Positions 1 to 5,372 of a stretch of DNA of 5,517 nucleotides are shown here, piece by piece. The notes under the pieces are model-generated. The model saw only the letters and a list, made by a program, of their open reading frames with translations. It ran no database searches and had not been told where the DNA came from. The translations under genes were made by a program, and so were the position numbers. Where the stretch lies: NCBI GenBank assembly GCA_003175865.1, contig PSRF01000353.1, positions 1 through 5,517 on the forward strand. Reading direction: 5' to 3'. Every line of letters starts with the position of its first letter. The first letter of the stretch is position 1. Source of the stretch: Blastocatellia bacterium. Its GTDB lineage: Bacteria > Acidobacteriota > Blastocatellia > Pyrinomonadales > Pyrinomonadaceae.

Positions 1-27
1 CGTTTTAACCGGCTGTTTCTGAAGTTT

Positions 28-62
28 GGCATTACACAGGGCATTAAGCGAGTAAAACTCGC
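28..62. promoter_or_regulatory. Direct repeat plus perfect inverted repeat upstream of the LuxR-type gene
   Basis: GGCATTA occurs at 28-34 and again at 40-46 (12-bp period). It is followed directly by the perfect inverted repeat GCGAGT-AAA-ACTCGC at 48-62. The block ends 24 bp before the ATG of the LuxR-type gene, where an operator or a 5'-UTR hairpin would be expected. An autoregulatory binding site for the downstream helix-turn-helix protein is one reading, but this is inference. I could not place a convincing -35/-10 pair in 1-86. Confidence 0.35.
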
Positions 63-86
63 AACCATGTTGTATCGGAGGCAGCT

Positions 87-320
87 ATGTTTGGAACCGA
101 GCGCTACGGGACACGAATCCCCAGCGAACGCGAAAGCCGAATCATCGAACTTGTCGCCGAAGGTCTCAAAAATCGCGAAGTCGCAGACGCTATCGGCACA
201 ACCGAACACGTCGTTAAGAACTATCTCCGGGTCATCTACGACAAACTCGGGCTATGGAACCGAGTCGAACTTGCCTTATGGTACGAGGCTCGCCGCCACG
301 AGCAAGGTGCCAGCGCCTGA
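87..320 (+). CDS. Small orphan LuxR/GerE-type helix-turn-helix transcriptional regulator
   Basis: This 77-residue protein is almost entirely a LuxR C-terminal (GerE) DNA-binding domain, about residues 10-66. It shows the family's PSERESRIIELVAEGL opening, the NREVADAIG turn helix, the TTEHVVKNYLRVIYDKLG recognition helix region and the NRVELALW tail. There is no receiver, PAS or autoinducer domain, so, like Bacillus GerE, it must act as a bare DNA-binding module or as a dimer with no visible sensor. The start is well fixed: ATG at 87 preceded by GGAGG (77-81) with 5-nt spacing. It lies on the same strand as the acyl-transfer operon but is separated from it by almost 390 bp, so co-transcription is not assured. 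Regulation of the neighbouring operon is possible but only inferred from adjacency. Function as a DNA-binding regulator is secure; the targets are unknown. Confidence 0.85.
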   Translation: MFGTERYGTRIPSERESRIIELVAEGLKNREVADAIGTTEHVVKNYLRVIYDKLGLWNRVELALWYEARRHEQGASA

Positions 321-394
321 ATCACCGGAATTGTGGGAACACTCTATCCTGCAACTAGGGACGCGAATCCTTAACCCAATCCGCGTGAAAAATT

Positions 395-479
395 GAACTG
401 AGTGGCCTCAACCCGAGAGTCGATCCTGGCTTCAGAAGTTTGCCTCAGAGCGGCATCGCGGGTTGAGGCTGTTCGATTT
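395..479. repeat. Long inverted repeat in the intergenic region, possible structured RNA
   Basis: GCCTCAACCCG (405-415) is matched perfectly by CGGGTTGAGGC (459-469) across a 43-nt loop. Counting G-U pairs, the stem extends outward to about 395 and 479 with a single mismatch (398/476), giving roughly 20 paired positions if transcribed. The tolerance of G-U pairs suggests RNA rather than a DNA operator. The loop contains a small GGC/GCC inner stem (428-430 with 442-444). No T-run follows. It could be a 3' structure of the LuxR-type transcript, a small RNA or the remnant of a repeat element; no known family is recognised. Confidence 0.4.
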
Positions 480-502
480 CTTCCGAGCGATTGCGGCTTA
501 AT

Positions 503-555
503 CACGCAAGAGCAGGGATACTGCCCTTCCTCACGATCGGATCACGATAGGCACG
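503..555. repeat. CACG-type short repeats upstream of the operon promoter
   Basis: TCACGAT occurs at 531-537 and 542-548, spaced exactly 11 bp, about one helical turn. Related CACG cores lie at 503-506 and 552-555. They sit about 90-140 bp upstream of the proposed -35 box at 643, which is within reach of an activator. With 7-bp units the arrangement could still be chance. Confidence 0.25.
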
Positions 556-642
556 AGAAGTTCCGCTTCGCTCTGTCCCGCCAATGCACCGCCTTTGACG
601 AGGCAATTAAACAAACCTTGAAAGCCCGTGTCTGGCTTGCGC

Positions 643-671
643 TTGACGAGTGCTAAGGGTCTAGATAAATT
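643..671 (+). promoter_or_regulatory. Candidate sigma70-type promoter of the acyl-transfer operon
   Basis: TTGACG (643-648, five of six matches to TTGACA) is followed after 17 bp by TAAATT (666-671, four of six matches to TATAAT). Initiation would fall near 678-680, leaving a leader of about 30 nt before the ribosome site and the TTG at 709. This agrees with the later start of the membrane acyltransferase and argues against the GTG at 628, which would lie upstream of the promoter. A second TTGACG at 595-600 has no good -10 partner. Confidence 0.4.
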
Positions 672-695
672 TCTAAGCACTTGTTGTAGCTCCGT

Positions 696-700
696 AGGGA
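696..700 (+). promoter_or_regulatory. Ribosome binding site that decides the MBOAT start
   Basis: AGGGA lies 8 nt before the TTG at 709. The longer alternative, GTG at 628, has only a poor purine stretch ahead of it. The site therefore favours the shorter, 498-residue product. Confidence 0.5.
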
Positions 701-708
701 CGCCACTC

Positions 709-2205
709 TTGCCGCTTTCGAATCAGATCGTCATATACGTTGTTGGTCTCGTCTTGGCTTGGATTATTGCGTGGCGACTGCGTTCTCCTCGTCATCGCCA
801 ATTGTTGTTCCTTGCAATCAGCTACCTTTTCTACGCGACCTGGGGACTGTGGTTTCTCGGGGTGTTGGTTTCCAGTTCCTTGATGAACTACGCGTTGGGC
901 GCATTCTTGCGAAAAAATCCGTCTTCGAAGCGACTCTGGGTAGGAATCCTTTTAAACCTTCTGCTTCTTAGTTCCTTCAAATACTTGCCCCTGGTTGGAA
1001 AAATTTCCGAAGGGCATGCGCTTGCGGGCCTAGCGCGAATCGTCTTGCCGATAGGAATGTCCTTTTGGACCTTTGAAGCGCTGAGCTACTTATTCGACAT
1101 CTACCGAGAGGAGGATCTTGATCCGACTCTGCTGCAGTTCTGCCTGTACATGGCATTTTGGCCCACTGCATTGTCAGGTCCCATCTGTCGCTTTCCGGAA
1201 ATGCTTCCACAGTTTCGAAAGGAGTGGGTTCCTTCCTGGAGCGACTTGTCAATCGGCGCACATCGGATTGCGATCGGCTTGATCATGATGGTACTGAGCC
1301 AGATGTTGGCAGCGGGAGTACATCCCAATACAGGAGTGGATTTTGCCTTCTCTGTTCCGGGGCGAACTCTCAGGGGGATGGATGTCTGGATCATGCTCTT
1401 CGGGTACGGCTTCCAACTGTTTTTTAATTTCTGCGGATACTCTCACCTGGTGATTGGCGCAGCGCGGTTGTTTGGCTTTCGGCTGGCAGAGAACTTCAAT
1501 CGTCCCTACCTGTCCACTACTACCTCTGAGTTCTGGACACGCTGGCATATGTCATTGTCGTTCTGGATTCGGGACTACGTTTTCTTCCCCCTCGCGACGT
1601 CGCGATCGGAAATGTGGTGGAGAAATCTCTCCCTGGTCATTGCCATGTTCGTATTTGGACTTTGGCATAAGGGTAGCGTCCTGTTCATGGTGTGGGGGAT
1701 TTATCATGGGCTTCTTCTGGTCGCGCATCGACAATGGCAACAATTGTCCTCACGTACCGGCTTCAACCTGCCTGCCACTCTGTTGAAACCCGTCTCTTGG
1801 GTAACTACGTTTTCGACGATCTCATTAGGATGGATTTTCTTCCGGGCCGAAAGTGTTCACAAGGCTGCCGTCATGCTGAAAGCAGCTTTTTCGCCCAATG
1901 GCTTCGTGCGAATCGGGCTGCCCAGAAGTTTTTATGTGCTGGTCTTGTTACTCAGCACCGGATATTTCGCAGTAATAGCTATGGCTGACCTGATGAACCG
2001 CTGGGGACGCGAGCAGTCGGTTCCCGATATTTCCCCAGGATTAATGCGGGGCAAGTTTCAATCGTCGCCGCCGGCTTTGAGCCTGTTGGCGCAGAATCGT
2101 TGGGTATGGATCGGGCCCGTACTAGCAGTGTTGACCTTGTATGTCTATTTGCTATTGAAGCCCGAAGTGGCGGGCGCGTCACCGATGTTGTATCGCCTGT
2201 TTTGA
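709..2205 (+). CDS. MBOAT-family membrane O-acyltransferase (AlgI/DltB-like)
   Basis: This multi-spanning protein (498 residues from the TTG at 709) has about 11-12 hydrophobic segments, the first at residues 7-22. MBOAT hallmarks are clear: the FWTRWHMSLSFWIRDYVFF signature at 275-293 with His280, and GLWHKG at 317-322 with the expected catalytic His320, followed by WGIYHG near 329-334. His320 falls very close to the essential histidine of alginate acetylase AlgI (about 322), and the length matches AlgI (about 520) better than DltB (about 400). In this family the enzyme takes an acyl group on the cytoplasmic side and delivers it across the membrane to a surface polymer. Here the probable donor is the carrier protein encoded at 5009-5287, by analogy with DltB-DltC. 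The Lys after the catalytic His, where Gly is usual, is slightly odd. The start at 709 is preferred for its ribosome site, the promoter at 643-671 and the immediate first membrane helix; GTG 628 would add 27 hydrophilic residues. It is the first gene of the operon. The family is certain; the acyl group and acceptor are not. Confidence 0.88.
   Translation: MPLSNQIVIYVVGLVLAWIIAWRLRSPRHRQLLFLAISYLFYATWGLWFLGVLVSSSLMNYALGAFLRKNPSSKRLWVGILLNLLLLSSFKYLPLVGKISEGHALAGLARIVLPIGMSFWTFEALSYLFDIYREEDLDPTLLQFCLYMAFWPTALSGPICRFPEMLPQFRKEWVPSWSDLSIGAHRIAIGLIMMVLSQMLAAGVHPNTGVDFAFSVPGRTLRGMDVWIMLFGYGFQLFFNFCGYSHLVIGAARLFGFRLAENFNRPYLSTTTSEFWTRWHMSLSFWIRDYVFFPLATSRSEMWWRNLSLVIAMFVFGLWHKGSVLFMVWGIYHGLLLVAHRQWQQLSSRTGFNLPATLLKPVSWVTTFSTISLGWIFFRAESVHKAAVMLKAAFSPNGFVRIGLPRSFYVLVLLLSTGYFAVIAMADLMNRWGREQSVPDISPGLMRGKFQSSPPALSLLAQNRWVWIGPVLAVLTLYVYLLLKPEVAGASPMLYRLF
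1592..1605. repeat. 14-bp perfect palindrome inside the MBOAT gene
   Basis: TCGCGACGTCGCGA is a perfect 14-bp palindrome within codons for LATSRSE, just after the MBOAT signature. It may simply reflect codon choice, but it could be a protein-binding or modification site. Confidence 0.4.
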
Positions 2206-2212
2206 GGATCCT
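2204..2212 (+). promoter_or_regulatory. Ribosome binding site overlapping the MBOAT stop codon
   Basis: GAGGA (2204-2208) begins inside the TGA stop (2203-2205) of the MBOAT gene and lies 4 nt before the TTG at 2213. AGGATCCT (2205-2212) is also an 8-bp palindrome. The arrangement implies that ribosomes ending the first gene hand over directly to the second. The short spacing and TTG start suggest modest initiation. Confidence 0.5.
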
Positions 2213-3373
2213 TTGACCACGACGGAAATAGCTGGTGTGGCGGAAAGCGACGTAGCCGCCGGCCTAAAGCGGTTCGTGCCTAAGCTTTGCATTGCGCTCA
2301 CCTTGCTTATTGTCCTCTTAGCGGTAGGAGAATTCGCATGCTACGTGTATCTTCGCCTCAATCCACCGAAATCAGTGTATGCGGGCTTGCCGCTGCCTGC
2401 CGACTATGCACGAGAGCTGGACGATTCAGCCAGGCACCAGTACTTGCCCTATGTGGAGTGGCGTCGCAGATTTTATCAAGGCCAATTCATTAATGTGGAT
2501 GCGGACGGCGTACGCCGAACCGTCCCGTCGCAATGCAGTGATGAGCGAAGTGTCCACATTTGGATGTTCGGCGATTCCGCGCTGTGGGGCACCGGTGTCA
2601 CCGATGCAGGCACGATTCCTTCGCACCTTGCCAAACTTTATGCCGATTCAGGTCAGAGTGTTTGTATCAAGAATTTTGGGGAAGCGGCTTGGGTGAGTAC
2701 TCAGGAACTGATTCAACTCCTACTGCAGCTTAAGCAATCCGAGCGCCGGCCTGACATCGTCGTCTTCTATGATGGAACCGATGAAATCTTTTTGCCGGAT
2801 CCAGATGCGCCGAAGGATGTGCATCAGGCGTATCGCCGTTTCAGCGAACTCCTGGACGCTGCCCGAGAGGAGGCCAAACCCGGCCTCCTCTTCCTGCGAA
2901 AGAGCAACACAGTTCGTGCTCTCGACCTACTCTCACAAACAATGAACAGGGATTCGAAAGGAAAGCGAGCCCTGCCCTTCGCTGAAGCCGAAGCCGTTGC
3001 TAAGTTGTCGGTAGAGAACTATCAGAAGAACCTGCAGATCACGGACGCATTAGCGCGAGTATACGGGTTTCGACCTTACTATTTCTGGTATCCAAGCAGC
3101 AGTATCGGCCACAAGTCTCTTACTCCAGAAGAGCGAGAGTCTGTTCGTGAAGAGATGGAAGCCACCCCATCGCGCTACGAACTCAAACAGATTACCTACG
3201 ATCTGTGCAGCAAAGTCAATCACCCTAATTTCTTCTACCTGGGAAATGCTCTCGACCATGAGCAGCGGAGGGTTTATCTCGACGGCGCCCACCTCACGAG
3301 CGAGGGAAATGGCATCATGGCGGAGAAGATCTTTCAGATACTCCAAAACAACAAAACAAATTCCAAACCATGA
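2213..3373 (+). CDS. Membrane-anchored SGNH/GDSL-family hydrolase or acyltransferase-like protein
   Basis: This 386-residue protein has a short cytoplasmic N-terminus, one hydrophobic segment at about 22-48 acting as an uncleaved anchor, then a large domain expected outside the cytoplasm. Conserved SGNH blocks are visible: FGDSALWGTG with the nucleophile motif GDS at 120-122 (Ser122), NFGEAAW at 154-160 for the second block, FYDGTDE at 185-191 in the position of the usual GxND block, and LDGAHLTSEGN at 356-366 supplying Asp357 and His360. The catalytic triad Ser-Asp-His therefore looks intact, while the third block is variant (GTD in place of GxND). It follows the acyltransferase with a 7-bp gap and overlaps the adenylation gene by four bases, so it belongs to the same job. 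It occupies the place of DltD or AlgJ/AlgX, the extracytoplasmic partners of DltB and AlgI. DltD has a different, non-GDS first block, so this is not a plain DltD. It may complete acyl transfer to a surface glycan or act as an esterase or thioesterase. The TTG start is supported by GAGGA at 2204-2208; GTG at 2237 is a weaker option. Confidence 0.8.
   Translation: MTTTEIAGVAESDVAAGLKRFVPKLCIALTLLIVLLAVGEFACYVYLRLNPPKSVYAGLPLPADYARELDDSARHQYLPYVEWRRRFYQGQFINVDADGVRRTVPSQCSDERSVHIWMFGDSALWGTGVTDAGTIPSHLAKLYADSGQSVCIKNFGEAAWVSTQELIQLLLQLKQSERRPDIVVFYDGTDEIFLPDPDAPKDVHQAYRRFSELLDAAREEAKPGLLFLRKSNTVRALDLLSQTMNRDSKGKRALPFAEAEAVAKLSVENYQKNLQITDALARVYGFRPYYFWYPSSSIGHKSLTPEERESVREEMEATPSRYELKQITYDLCSKVNHPNFFYLGNALDHEQRRVYLDGAHLTSEGNGIMAEKIFQILQNNKTNSKP
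2866..2891 (+). repeat. Strong intragenic hairpin in the SGNH gene
   Basis: AGAGGAGGCC (2866-2875) pairs perfectly with GGCCTCCTCT (2882-2891) around a 6-nt loop, giving a 10-bp GC-rich stem. The left arm includes an SD-like AGGAGG, so the stem would hide a false ribosome site. No T-run follows, so it is not a normal terminator. It lies within codons for EEAKPGLL and may be incidental to coding. Confidence 0.45.
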
Positions 3374-4977
3374 AAACCAGCCGCCGTTCTCTGCTCTCCG
3401 GATTTTTGCGATCGCTGCAGCGCGATCCCAAGCGTACAGCGCTTCGCATCGGAGACGAAGTTCTTACTTACGCGCAGCTCTGGCAACGCGCCGCGCAACT
3501 CGGTGCGGCTGTGCAGGAATGCGCCGATCCCTCTGCTTCTGTAGCTGCCGTTCTGGCAAATCGCAGCGTTACTGAGTATGCCGGCGTCCTTGGAATTTTG
3601 GCCACGGGACGCGGGTATGTTCCCTTGAATCCCAAATTCCCAATCGAGCGTACGCTGGCAATGCTGCAGGCCTCGGGTTGCAGCACTGTTATAGCCGGTC
3701 AGGAATGCATTGAAACCGTTATGGCATTGCTCCCGCTTTTGGAACGGCCCGTTACATGGCTGCTCGATGGCGACGAATTCCGCTCCCTTCTTGAGGATTC
3801 CCACAAGAGCCACTTCTTGGTTCCAGTCACCGACTTACCGACTCACTTGGATCCCGGCGAACCCAGTCTCAGCGACAATGCGACGGCCTATCTTCTCTTC
3901 ACCTCGGGGAGCACCGGAACTCCTAAGGGAGTGCCGGTCAGTCAATCTAGCGTTTGCTCGTATTTGGACTACGTGGGCAAGAGATATCAATTCAAGGCCG
4001 AAGACCGATTCTCGCAGAATTTCGATCTCACGTTTGATTTGAGCGTGCATGATTTATTTGCATGCTGGGATGCGGGCGCAACACTTTGTTGTTTTCCGGA
4101 ACAAACGCTTGTTCCGGTGACCACGATCGAGGAATACGAATTAACGGTATGGTTCTCGGTTCCCTCTGTTGGGATGTTTGCTTCCAAGCTTGGTCTATTG
4201 AAACCTGGAGCATTTCCCACACTTCGTCTCAGTCTTTTTTGCGGAGAAGCGCTTTCGTGCACGCTCGCCGACAATTGGCAACGTGCTGCACCATCCTCGG
4301 TCTTAGAAAATATCTACGGTCCCACCGAGACGACGATAGCCATTACACACTACCGCTGGGACGCGAAGCGCTCGCTTGACGAATGCATCAATGGCATTGT
4401 GCCCATCGGATGGATTTTCGAAAATCAACAGTGCTGTGTCGTGGACGAAAACCTGCGTCCCGTGGCGACCGGCCAAACCGGAGAGCTGTGCCTTGCCGGC
4501 TCACAGGTAACTAGCGGGTACCTCAACAATCCAGAACGTACCGCCTCCCAATTTGTGCCGATCCCAGCGATGGGCGATCAGACTTGGTATCGCACGGGCG
4601 ATCTCGTCCGCCAGGACGAGCGAGGTTGTCTGTACTATCTAAGCCGCACCGACCACCAAGTAAAAGTGAATGGATATCGGGTGGAACTTCAGGAAATCGA
4701 TCTCGTCTTGCGCGAAGCCGCTGGCGTGGAGTTAGCGGTTGCTATTCCATGGCCCGTTTCTGATGGTTCGGCCAGCGGCATTGTAGCCGTGCTTTGCGGC
4801 ACAAATTCTTCGGTAGACGCGCGTGTCTTTGAGCTTTGCCAGAAGCGACTTCCCCGATACATGGTTCCCACTGCTGTTTATCATTTCGAGCAGCTTCCGC
4901 TGAATTCCAATGGGAAGCTTGATCGCCGCCAAATTACTGAACAATTGCGCCGAATGGGAGCAGGTCGGTCGTCATGA
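3370..4977 (+). CDS. Stand-alone amino acid adenylation enzyme (DltA-like, NRPS A-domain type)
   Basis: This 535-residue cytoplasmic enzyme has an AMP-binding domain and a C-terminal lid. Core motifs run in order: A2-like YVPLNPKFPIER (83-94), A3 P-loop LFTSGSTGTPKG (176-187), A4 FDLSVHDLF (222-230), A5 IYGPTETT (315-322), A6 GELCLAGSQVTSGYLNNPE (371-389), A7 YRTGD (407-411), A8 hinge VNGYRVELQEID (433-444) and A10 LNSNGKLDRR (511-520) with catalytic Lys516. It should form an aminoacyl-adenylate with ATP and load the acyl group on a carrier protein, most simply the one encoded at 5009-5287. Asp223 in FDLS is the usual amino-group contact. FCGEAL (290-295) carries Cys291 where ordinary NRPS domains usually have Gly and DltA has the Cys linked to D-alanine choice. 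There is no condensation or built-in carrier domain, and the length slightly exceeds DltA (about 505). The ATG overlaps the SGNH stop (ATGA, 3370-3373) and has no Shine-Dalgarno; the A-rich sequence ahead of it fits translational coupling. Catalytic class is secure; D-alanine is a probable but unproven substrate. Confidence 0.88.
   Translation: MKTSRRSLLSGFLRSLQRDPKRTALRIGDEVLTYAQLWQRAAQLGAAVQECADPSASVAAVLANRSVTEYAGVLGILATGRGYVPLNPKFPIERTLAMLQASGCSTVIAGQECIETVMALLPLLERPVTWLLDGDEFRSLLEDSHKSHFLVPVTDLPTHLDPGEPSLSDNATAYLLFTSGSTGTPKGVPVSQSSVCSYLDYVGKRYQFKAEDRFSQNFDLTFDLSVHDLFACWDAGATLCCFPEQTLVPVTTIEEYELTVWFSVPSVGMFASKLGLLKPGAFPTLRLSLFCGEALSCTLADNWQRAAPSSVLENIYGPTETTIAITHYRWDAKRSLDECINGIVPIGWIFENQQCCVVDENLRPVATGQTGELCLAGSQVTSGYLNNPERTASQFVPIPAMGDQTWYRTGDLVRQDERGCLYYLSRTDHQVKVNGYRVELQEIDLVLREAAGVELAVAIPWPVSDGSASGIVAVLCGTNSSVDARVFELCQKRLPRYMVPTAVYHFEQLPLNSNGKLDRRQITEQLRRMGAGRSS
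4096..4117 (+). repeat. Perfect intragenic hairpin in the adenylation gene
   Basis: CCGGAACAA (4096-4104) and TTGTTCCGG (4109-4117) form a perfect 9-bp stem with an ACGC loop, within codons for FPEQTLVP just after the A4 motif. No T-run follows. A role in pausing or RNA processing is conceivable; chance within coding is also possible. Confidence 0.4.
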
Positions 4978-5008
4978 AAAAGTCTGTTATTTGCCGGAAG
5001 CACTGAAG

Positions 5009-5287
5009 TTATTGGCGGGGCTTTCCAATTCTCTCGGCGGTCGCCAGCATCAACTGAACGGTATCCATGTCCTTCGCCTGCACTTTGCTCGCTGGAATCT
5101 TGCGACCAGTAACGTGTTCCAACTTCATGAAGATCTCGATCAGAGCAAAAGAGTCGATGAGTCCTGACGAGACCAAGGGTGTATCGGGAGAGACTTGGAC
5201 CCCGGGTCGGCGAACGAATTGACTCTGGATGTAAGCCGCCATTTCGAGCGCCCGATTGTCGGATAGGGATTGGAGTTCCTCTGCCAT
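5009..5287 (-). CDS. Acyl carrier protein (DltC-like, phosphopantetheine-binding)
   Basis: This 92-residue protein has the four-helix carrier pattern: helix 1 about residues 11-25 (RALEMAAYIQSQF), the loop SPDTPLVSSGLIDSF at 33-47, helix 2 FALIEIFMKLEHVTG (47-61) and a last helix near 74-86. Asp45-Ser46 is the phosphopantetheine attachment site, in an IDSF context like the LDS(F/M) of DltC and free-standing carriers. It presumably receives the acyl group from the adenylation enzyme and presents it to the membrane acyltransferase; a phosphopantetheinyl transferase from elsewhere in the genome would be needed. It is slightly longer than the usual 78-80 residues. The gene is convergent with the adenylation gene, with 31 bp between stops, so it needs its own promoter. 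ATG at 5287 is the only reasonable start because an in-frame stop lies eight codons upstream, but no Shine-Dalgarno is evident. Open frames on the plus strand here are its antisense shadows. Confidence 0.85.
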   Translation of the reverse strand: MAEELQSLSDNRALEMAAYIQSQFVRRPGVQVSPDTPLVSSGLIDSFALIEIFMKLEHVTGRKIPASKVQAKDMDTVQLMLATAERIGKPRQ

Positions 5288-5372
5288 GAGTGTTGGTAGT
5301 TCGCGCTGTCTCAGGCCTCGCTAAGGTGTGGCCGTTCAACGTACAAGTGAGGTCAGGCGTAACTTGCCCCAT

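Larger units (their letters stand above)
321..708. other. Intergenic region between the LuxR-type gene and the acyl-transfer operon
   Basis: This stretch of 388 bp has no convincing gene. The only open frame, GTG at 402 to 656, has no ribosome site, no recognisable motif and a composition unlike the real genes here. The region does hold a long imperfect inverted repeat (395-479), spaced CACG-type repeats (503-555), a sigma70-like promoter (643-671) and a Shine-Dalgarno sequence (696-700). No stem followed by a T-run, as expected for an intrinsic terminator of the LuxR-type gene, was found. A smaller stem, ACGCG 361-365 with CGCGT 382-386, is followed by AAAAA and not T, so on the plus strand it is not a terminator. 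Confidence 0.6.

Noticed and set aside
27..42. Possible sigma54 promoter (TGGCA followed by GGGC)
   Set aside because: The GG-to-GC spacing is one base too long and the -12 element lacks the TTGC context.
1..396. Open frame on the plus strand running from the window edge, with an ATG at 67
   Set aside because: It covers the LuxR-type gene in another frame, shows Ser/Thr/Asn-rich shadow composition and no domain, whereas the frame starting at 87 has a clear helix-turn-helix and GGAGG.
402..656. 84-codon plus-strand frame with GTG start
   Set aside because: No ribosome site, no recognisable motif, overlaps the long inverted repeat and the promoter candidate.
628..708. N-terminal extension of the MBOAT protein from GTG 628
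   Set aside because: Poor ribosome site, hydrophilic extra residues unlike the family, and it would begin upstream of the candidate promoter; kept only as an alternative.
3334..3813. 159-codon minus-strand frame
   Set aside because: Antisense to the start of the adenylation gene, which has intact motifs; no features of its own.
3370..4977. Acyl-CoA synthetase instead of an amino-acid adenylation enzyme
   Set aside because: The FDLS aspartate, NRPS-style A6-A10 motifs, FCGEAL and a nearby carrier protein fit amino-acid activation better; a hydroxy or fatty acid is not strictly excluded.
4978..5008. Bidirectional terminator between the convergent genes
   Set aside because: Only a weak GCC/GGC match is present and there is no stem followed by a T-run on either strand.
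4881..5372. 163-codon minus-strand frame and an 85-codon plus-strand frame (4910-5167) over the carrier gene
   Set aside because: Both lack family features and overlap the well-supported carrier protein frame with its DSF attachment site.
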